From Mixophyes australis (taxonomy: Eukaryota; Chordata; Amphibia; Anura; Limnodynastidae): a stretch of DNA of 64,000 bases. The position numbers and the translations under genes are program-made. Positions 56,307 through 64,000 of this stretch are shown piece after piece; position 1 is the stretch's first letter; every line of letters starts with the position of its first letter. The notes under the pieces were generated by a model. The model saw nothing but the letters and a program-made list of their open reading frames with translations. It did not search any database and was not told the DNA's origin. The stretch lies in contig JAVHZZ010000003.1 in NCBI GenBank assembly GCA_036250195.1, positions 336,030,875 through 336,094,874 on the forward strand, read 5' to 3'.

Positions 56307-59103
56307 ACTTCTCACCTAGGAGACATTTAAGTCACATAGAAGGACAAATTCATAGGCACTTGTATTGACTTTTAACTGTTTCTTTCACATAAACGCTTAG
56401 AGGGACAGTAACTAAGACTATGTTCATTACCATCACTGCTCATCATGGACTACTATAGGAACCGTTGTATTTCTGTATTTTAGACTATATTTTCTGATTT
56501 TTTTTTCCAATTCATTTGCATTTTTTTCTTTTTTCCTGTAGTTTTAAACATATTGTGGCCATTCTGTTCCATATGATGTTCAATCCAGAGCTCACTTGCT
56601 AGTAAGTCTGTACTAGGATTTTGAATTACTTAGATCAATAGAAATCAGTCATTAAAAATATAATTTTATTGAAGAAGTGAACTTCTGTATATTCTTGATA
56701 CCCATTCCTACTGTTTGCAACATGCCATCACATTCAGAATACTAGCATTGGATACACTTTACTGCTACTTAGAAATATCACACCCCGTGCCTATACCATC
56801 CTATAGATCAAAACATTACAATTAAATCCACATGTCTTACTCATACTAAGTGGATGCAGTGCTTGAGAAACTTTCTTTCACCTATTTGTTTTGTGTGTCA
56901 GAAGTATAAAGGAAGTACCTAAACTAAATGAGCTATTTTCATGTAATCAATCTTCTATTGGTTGTAGGGAGACAAGAAAGGAGAAAAAGTGAGAGAAGAG
57001 AAAAATGAAACAGAAGAGAACACAAGAGAGACTTGCAACATAAAGAGAGGAAGTGAGAAGAAGGTAAAATAAAGAGAGTATATACACACAATACAAAGCA
57101 CAATACAGCACTCCAGGATCGTTTACATATTCTTGTTTTACTTGTACATAGAAACATTCTAGGATACCAGAGAACTGTCACAGGATGCGGCTGAAAACTT
57201 GTATTGCTACATGTTGCATATATATGTAAAAACTAATTACTAATGAAAAAAAGCCTTTATTTGTTTATTCCTACCCTGCAGGTGTCATTGTTTTCACAAA
57301 TATAAGTATAGGCTAAATGCATTAAAGCCATATATACAACAGTGATATCAAAATAACATAATGCAGAATACTAAAACAAAAATAAATGTAATCAAATAAT
57401 CTATGAGGTGCGAGCAAAACTCTATGTTTTACTATCCTAATATCCTGCAGTCTCTCAACATGCGAGGCGCGTACGGGACTTTTCAGGTAACTGTGTACCC
57501 CCACGTAGGCATCATCATTGGTCAAATTACATTAATATGCCATACCAGGAGCTGGGACTTTAAAACCTTGATAGCATGCAATGACTTTGACTATAGTTAG
57601 GAAGATCACCTTTGCACTATTTATGTTAATGTTATTTGCAAAAGTACTCCCCATCTGATACGGCTAACACAGTAGCACCAATTATTTGAGTCACAACATA
57701 TTTAGAGACCATATTGTCATAATACCATCCCTTGAAACCATCAACTTAAAAGGTGTGAAAAAAATAATAATTTCAAAATGTTCATTGTTCTGATGTTTAA
57801 TTCTGCTTTAACAAAAAAATGTGCATTTATTGTACCAGAGCCACTTGGAAAAAAACCACTACTACATTCTGCTCTATGAGCTTTAATATTTTACAAGATG
57901 ATAGGATTTCCTCCGGACATCGATATGCTGGAGAATTATGGATTCAGTTTTTCTTGTACTTTATATCTGTGATAAGATAGCATTATTAAACAGGATTGGC
58001 TAGATTACAGAGTGCGTGAAGTCAATAATTTAGTGACTTCTCATGTTCAGAACGTTAACGCTTTGATCTGCATGATAGCCACACAATGCATTCTGCTCTG
58101 TTGAAAAGATACAGCCAGACTCCGTCTGGGAGGGCGTCTCGCGTTCTCACACTTTGGCTGATGCCAACACAATGCTTGGAGGAAATTGTGCAGAAGAAAG
58201 GTCGCAACATTTCATTTCCAGGTCTCACTTCTGGTTGTAATTATGTAAATTCTGATTTTTAATAACTGTCAGGTTTCATAAACATGCAGAAGAAAAATGC
58301 TCAGAATACTGCAGCCATTGTGGGCTGATTTTCATACTCCTTAGAAATGATAGAGGATCTGGAAGCACGCAGACTATTTTTCATTCGGTGGACACGCTAG
58401 TTATTAGTTATGTCTGCAGAAATGGTAATAGGAAATCCAGCCTGTCACAATATTTACATCGACAACAAACTTTTCTTTTTCTTTAATGCCGTAATGACTA
58501 TCACAAACTGCTCAGCTTGGCTCCCAGTCCAACACGTCAAGTCAAACTGTTCTGTGTGAGCCAAAACGAACTCCCACATTTTTTTATGACAAATGTTCAA
58601 CACAGATTTATGCGTGTTACAACATGTGCAAGAACAGGCCTTTGTTTTGTGAATTCTCCCCTGCCCAGTATGGATTTTCATAGAAATTAAAGATTTAAGT
58701 TTAATTCTATCTATATTTACTTGTCGTGTTTGTTATTCTTGAGCTCTAGACAACTTGAAAAGTGTTTTTCCCCCATACACTGGCTTGACTCCAAACCAAC
58801 AATTTTTTTTAATGGGCATTCATCTTTATAATGTTAGCTGGTGGAAAATAAAACACCCACATGTGTAATTAAGACATGCAATAAAACAAACAGAAAAGGT
58901 TAATAAAATGTTTCTTCCACTACAAGCTTTTATTATTTCCCTCTTAACCCCTTTGCTGCTGAGGATGAGTGGGGCTCACCCTCCTGTCTACCCCAAGACT
59001 ACGAAGTCCCACTCGTCCTCCAGTGACGGGTCTATAAAAAAAACAAAAAACCCGTGATCAGTGGGCTTTCTAATAAAGCTGGAGCAGAGGACTCGAGCTC
59101 GCA
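56307..59103. other. No gene; unique-looking block at 58000-58690
   Basis: AT-rich sequence with a purine-rich tract at about 56965-57080. The block 58000-58690 lacks repeat features and has long non-repetitive stretches, so it is a possible conserved non-coding region (untested). Confidence 0.3.
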
Positions 59104-59284
59104 GGAACATACTAGTAGGTTAATTGGCTGCTATCCAATTGACCTTAGTCTGTCTGTGTGTGTTAGGAAATTTAGACTGTAAGCTCCAATGGGGCAGGGG
59201 CTGATGTGAGTTCTCTGTACAGCGCTGCGGAATTAGTGGCGCTATATAAATAAATAAATGATGATGATGATGAAGATGATGATA
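59104..59284 (+). mobile_element. SINE copy K, 5'-truncated
   Basis: Starts gaacatactagtaggttaat, close to the start of copy D, and ends with the L2-like tail and a (GAT)n run at about 59262-59284. Low divergence. Confidence 0.88.
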
Positions 59285-60212
59285 AAGTACAAGAATATAT
59301 AGGAGAAAACGGAAAAAGTGCCAGGGATAGGGGGAAGATTATTTAGCCTCTATTTCCCTATACCTAATACTCAGAAACATGGGGGGGGAAAGGTCAGCGA
59401 CCCCTCACTTAATGCAGTAGGTTGTCTAGTTTTCCAAATGCCTGGTTGGGCTACCCATATTATTTATGCAGATTGTATGTATTTCATTCAAAAAAGCAAC
59501 AAAAAAATTGTATTATCATTTTCAAGTGCTGACTTTATTATGAAAACTTATATATAGAATCCTGATTTTTGCCATTTTGAAAAACTATAATTGATACCAA
59601 ACCTAGAACCAAATAGCGCTTCTTTGTAGCATTTAGATTAAAAACAAAAAATACACATTTGTTTGCAGTTCACTTTCATGGAATTTCAATAGACAAACGC
59701 TATTTGTCATTATCGCAAGCTTTTCTTAATCGTGTCAGGTGATATAAATAAAACACTGGTATTTTCTGAAAATGATAATTCTTAATTCTTAAAAAAACAA
59801 GGTATGATTTGTGTGGGTACTGCACAGAAAAATGACTCAATGATGTTAGAATGTGACCAGCTCAAAAGTTCCACAACAGTCTCAGCACAGGGGTGAAAAC
59901 AGCTCCCAGATGGCCTAAAACTTGAACTCACAGTAACATCCCACCAAACTTAACCTCATGTTCCTTTTTCCAACCAAAACCCCACCGTTCCCTACCCATA
60001 TATGTTCTTGGACACATTCTAACTACCAAACGTTCACTTTGATTTCTGAATTAACCAAAATTATGTGCACTTACAGTATAAATGTAAGCGTTAAGAGTTT
60101 CTGGCTAAGGATTGCCGCATATTATGTTAATCTGCTTTTTAAATATATGTTTATTATTGAAAAGCATATAAAAAGTATGCACGTTTACACCACTCTTCTG
60201 CCATAAGAATCG
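59285..60212. other. No recognised feature
   Basis: AT-rich non-coding sequence with a G run at about 59381-59388. Confidence 0.45.
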
Positions 60213-60410
60213 CAGTGTGGTTGGCTACACAGTGGTTAGCAGTGCTGCCTCACTATTACTGGGGCCATGTGTTTGTTTCCAACTAGGCCACAATCAGTAT
60301 GGTGTTTGCATGTTCTCCCTGTGTTTGCATGGCTTTAATCTGGGTTCTCTGGTTTCCTTCCAAGTTCAGAAGAACATACTGGTAGGTTAATTGGCTCCTG
60401 ACAAAAAGGG
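60213..60410 (+). repeat. SINE copy L (old, tail missing)
   Basis: tRNA-like head (ctacacagtggttagcagtg) and central domain (gtgtttgcatggctttaatc) are recognisable; the sequence diverges after aggttaattggctcctgaca. The L2-like tail is absent. Confidence 0.72.
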
Positions 60411-61689
60411 CCAAAATGCCCCTTAGTCTTAAAGTAAAACTAAAGTACTCTATATGCTGACAGATACATAAAATGTCAGATTGTTTTAGTAATGGGGCAA
60501 AACAACTGAGCTCAAGCTTTAATACCATTCTGAATTCTAATAGTGCTTAGATTTTGACTCCCTAATTGTTAAAAATGAAAACAATCTTCTTATAGAGTCA
60601 TACCATATAATATCACCATTTCAAAATTTGGGCTAAACTAGGCCATGTCTTGCCTAGTCATGTCTACCCCGACACAGTGTAATCGGTGTTGGCCACAACT
60701 CACAAGACAGGACTGTTGTGTGATGTCCAAGACATCAGGTAACTCTTTGAACACACTATTTTTTAGTATATCTGAGAACCTCAAAAGACTAAATTTGACA
60801 ATATTACACCTTTCCAATCACAATGAACATGCAAACATGTACTTCCAGTTTTGGCTCTTCCCATAAATACACTTGGACAGCACCTGTGGAGATTTGATTT
60901 CTAATTGCAAAACAAGAAATGTTCCCAGTACACACATTATGCCCATACATTTTACAGGCCATACAAATCTTTACAGAGAAGGATTATATTCTATCTAACC
61001 AACATTACTATTTCTAAGACTACAATTATGATTATATCAACAATCAGGTTCCAAAGATACGTAGATTGAGCAGATTCAATAAACAGGAATAATCCCAAGG
61101 CGCACAGAAATATGTATGTAGGGAAATAAATGTTACCACAATGTAAAGGGCAATAACAAGTATTATTGAAAAATACAATAGAAGTCAATAAAGCAGTGTA
61201 CTGAGTACAGATTGTCATTCCAATTGTATATAATCATGCTGCATCAAAAGCAATTAGTAAAGTAATCAAAAGGTCAATGCATATCTGAATGTTCACAGTG
61301 AAAACAGATACACAAGTTCGTGTAGTTATTCCACTTGGGAATCGTGTGGCAGAAAACAAAGCTGATAGGAAAAGTATGCAGTCAAAAGAAAACATATCTT
61401 TCCACACGTGTGGATGAGTTAGAGAAGAGAATGTTAAAAGTTGGTGAAATTGACGGATGGAAAATGGGATCCGGTACATATAATGCAGCTTATGTTAAAC
61501 GATGACGTTAAAGCTCACAGTGGGTTTAAATAAGAAGCTGTTATGTGCCACAATAAAAAGTTATGAATCCCTATGTAACCCGTATAAAGGTGTACTCCAG
61601 ATAAGACTCCGTGTCTCTACACAGGATAGTTGACAACAGATTTTAGCTGGTGCTGATAAGATACAGTTGATGATCATGGAACAAAGCAG
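60411..61689. other. No recognised feature
   Basis: AT-rich. The part above about 61240 may be 3' flank or terminal repeat of the Penelope-like element, but no match can be shown. Confidence 0.35.
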
Positions 61690-64000
61690 AGAGCTATGCT
61701 TTCTAGTTATCCTGGTAGAACACCCTCGTGTCTTTTGATGATGTTCTCAACATTTTTGGAGTCCTGGCTACATCTGGTAATAAAAGGAAGGTTTGTGAGA
61801 TCTGTTTGGGGATTTATTTTCTATCTTTGTGAGGAGGCTTTCTCTATCTATTTCTTTCAGATCTGTATACACATCTTCTATAGTTGCTTGATCGTAATTT
61901 CTTTGAAGAAACCTATCCTTGAGTTTGATAGCTTATGTGTCATATTGTTCAATACTTGAGCAATTGTGCCTCAGTCTTGTGAACTGGCCCTTTTGGAATA
62001 TTTTTGAACCATTTTTTTATGATGATTACTGGATGATGGGATATAGGAATTGCAGTCACTGTTTTGAGAAAGGTCTTTGTTTCAAGTTTGTTGTTCGCAA
62101 TATGAGTTTTAAGGTCTAGAAATTCAACCTTCTCTGTGTTGGTGTTGGCTGTAATCTTGATGTTAAGATTGTTGGTGTTGATATAAAGCAGGAATAAATC
62201 AAGCTCGTCTTTGGCACTGGTCCATATACAGAGCACATTGTCTATGTACTGGTGCCATTTTTAAATATTTTGAGCATAGGGATGGTTGTTCCATATAAAT
62301 ATATTTTCCCAGTGGGCCATAAACAGGTTTGTGAAACTGGGCGCAAACTTTCTGCCCATAGCAGTTCCGCAAACCTGCCTACAGTACCCACCGGTAGACC
62401 AAAAATAATTATGGCCAAGAATGTAAGTGACGCTTTCCAGTAGGAAATTTATTTGTTCATTGGGTAATTTGGATTCGTCAGTCAATATTGTACATACATG
62501 AGCACATTCTGCGTTATGATCTATAGTTGTATACAGGGATGCTACATCGCACAACATTAGTGTACAGCTTGTTCTCCATTTTATGACTTTAAGAATTTCC
62601 AAAGCATGACCGGTGTCCCTCAGCTAGCTTCTTTGTTTAACTACAATGGGTTAGAGAAAAAAGTAAATGAAGCTTAACAGATCAGTGGTGAGGAGTTTAC
62701 CCCCGAGAAGATATGTTTTCCTGGTGGATTGACCAAGGATTTATGGATCTTAGATAACTGGTATATTACGGGTTGTCTCATGGTCTAGATGTGTAGGAAG
62801 GCTTGCTCATATTCACTGAGTGTTCCTTTCTGTAGTGCATTGGTAAGCAATCTCTTTTAATCCTTCTGATATAGGTTAGTGGGGTCTACCTGGAGGCACT
62901 CATTCAACTTTGCTGGCCAGTTGTATAATGAGATTATGATTTTTTTCTGAGTTCTTTGATGGCTCTTCTCTCTCCATGTGTAATGTTAGAGGCTTTGTTG
63001 TTATTTTTTTTATAGAGATCTTATCTTATTTATCCTGTACTTATTTTTGAAAGGTGGAAATAAACGGGCCTTTCAAACAGCTGGGTTAAAAGGTGGATTT
63101 ATTTTTAAAGCCTGTATGGATGAACTCATTATTCTGATAAATTTGTGTAAATCTATGTATGTTTCAAATTTATTTAATTGTTTTTCAGAAGCAAACGTTA
63201 GACCTTTTTCTAAAATTCTTAGTTAAGATGTGGTACGTTTAGTTTCACTAAGATTAAAAATTCCCTTTACCTTGTGGGTTATTTCCTAATTTTTTGGTCT
63301 CGCCCCTAAATTTTCTCCATCCTTGTTTTCCTGTGAGAGTTTTGGTCTTTTTTTTTGGTGCTTTTGATGCTTGGTGAGTGAAGACCTAAATTCTTCAAGA
63401 ATTTGTCTGGTGCTAGTTCTTAAAAAAAAGAAAAGTTCTTGTCTGCTTCTAAATTTGAATTGGGGATGTTTTTCTTACTTTTTTCTAGCTGGTCCAAAAA
63501 CTCAAGCTGGGTGTGGGCTATGTTGGTATGAGTTATAGGTCTTCCTTTATAATAGCCTTCTCTTGCGATTTCTGCACAGCTTTTTTTCAATTTGTTAAAA
63601 CTAGATGAACTCTCTGGGCCTGAAAGTCATTAAGTAGAGTAAAGCAAAAAAAAAAGGAGTAAATTTGCTCTTGGACAAACCATGTTACAGTGCATGGGGT
63701 GCAAACCAGTATTATTTTGCACATAAGTTAAATACTGGCTGTTTTTTCATGTAGCACACAAATACTTGACAGCTTTATTTCTACACTGAAATTTAAAGTT
63801 GATCTAGGACATGCCCTAACCCAACTATAAATCTGTCCCCACATTTTAAATTTACCTCCCCCTCAAATGCAACTTGGTTTTTTCAGGCGCAAAGTTACTC
63901 TTTTTTATGCTTTGCAGTCCTTAATGACTCAGGCCCTCTATGTTTCTTGGGTCCAAGGGTTTGTACACTCTTCTATGGGCTTCTTTATTTGTGTTCCTTT
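61690..64000 (-). pseudogene. Penelope-like element reverse transcriptase, interrupted
   Basis: On the minus strand an N-terminal region (64000-62900) includes LRILEKGLTFASEKQL, typical of Penelope-like elements. Next are LCDVASLYTTIDH (palm block A with its Asp, about 62540), CGTAMGRKFAPSF (block B, about 62370) and YIDNVLCIW at about 62220, where the second Asp of the YxDD-type motif is Asn. EFLDLKTHI and a thumb-like region follow to about 61690. No GIY-YIG endonuclease is recognised beyond. Stops and frameshifts occur throughout, and a MITE splits the N-terminal part at 63616-63936. The element runs off the right edge. Confidence 0.85.
63616..63936. mobile_element. Harbinger-like MITE in Penelope ORF, TSD TCT
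   Basis: Ends gggcctgaaagtcattaagt and ccttaatgactcaggccc are inverted repeats matching the element at 8444-8741. TCT flanks both sides (63613-63615 and 63937-63939). Penelope coding is colinear on either side of the insertion (DPRNI before, SSSFNKLKKS after, minus strand). Confidence 0.85.

Noticed and set aside
57176..57200. tgtcacaggatg as an end of solo LTR 5's family
   Set aside because: Only about a dozen bases match in part; no LTR body follows.

Overview
The window is vertebrate nuclear DNA, most likely from an anuran amphibian. It is AT-rich, intron-bearing and dominated by transposable-element relics typical of frog genomes: tRNA-headed SINEs with a V-SINE-like central domain and an L2-like tail, solo Ty3/Gypsy-type LTRs, Tc1-like and Harbinger-like DNA transposons, palindromic MITEs, a Penelope-like element and a Helitron fragment. 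There are no operons, CRISPR arrays or bacterial features.

The one host gene I can support is SLX4IP (SLX4 interacting protein), on the minus strand. Four coding exons can be read: 35424-35501, 32025-32104, 19776-19882 and the terminal exon 18053-19037. All have GT-AG borders where both ends fall inside the gene, and all reading phases match. A 3'UTR runs down to an AATAAA signal at 17588-17593. The N-terminal coding exons were not found between 35.5 and 64 kb and probably lie past the right edge. The terminal exon carries an in-frame coding minisatellite of eight 39-bp units, adding about 104 residues to the C-terminal tail.

Layout. 0-17.5 kb lies downstream of SLX4IP: a degenerate zinc-finger transposon ORF (1-0.7 kb), a Tc1 relic (2.8-3.7 kb), a Myb/SANT-like Harbinger-type gene with one intron and two lesions (4.3-5.2 kb), three solo LTRs (5.5-6.2, 11.75-12.3, 12.8-13.5 kb), a nested MITE pair (8.4-8.9 kb), a Tc1 element with both TIRs (9.1-10.6 kb), and several SINEs and MITEs. 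17.5-35.5 kb is SLX4IP with introns full of SINEs and MITEs. 35.5-64 kb is probably further SLX4IP intron: MITEs, a Helitron N-terminal fragment (37.2-37.5 kb), L2 LINE pieces (40.7-41.3 and 44.1-44.8 kb), a Gypsy fragment whose surviving domains run gag-protease-integrase without reverse transcriptase between (41.36-42.4 kb), a 27-bp minisatellite (49.65-50.49 kb), a 1085-bp solo LTR inside a SINE with a perfect 5-bp target duplication (54.0-55.1 kb), and a Penelope-like element interrupted by a Harbinger-type MITE (61.7-64 kb).

Most open frames are transposon relics or repeat artefacts. I did not find a convincing new defence-type or otherwise undescribed multi-gene system. The most notable items are the expanded coding repeat in SLX4IP, the Gmr1-like domain order in the Gypsy fragment, and several nested insertions that give a relative chronology.
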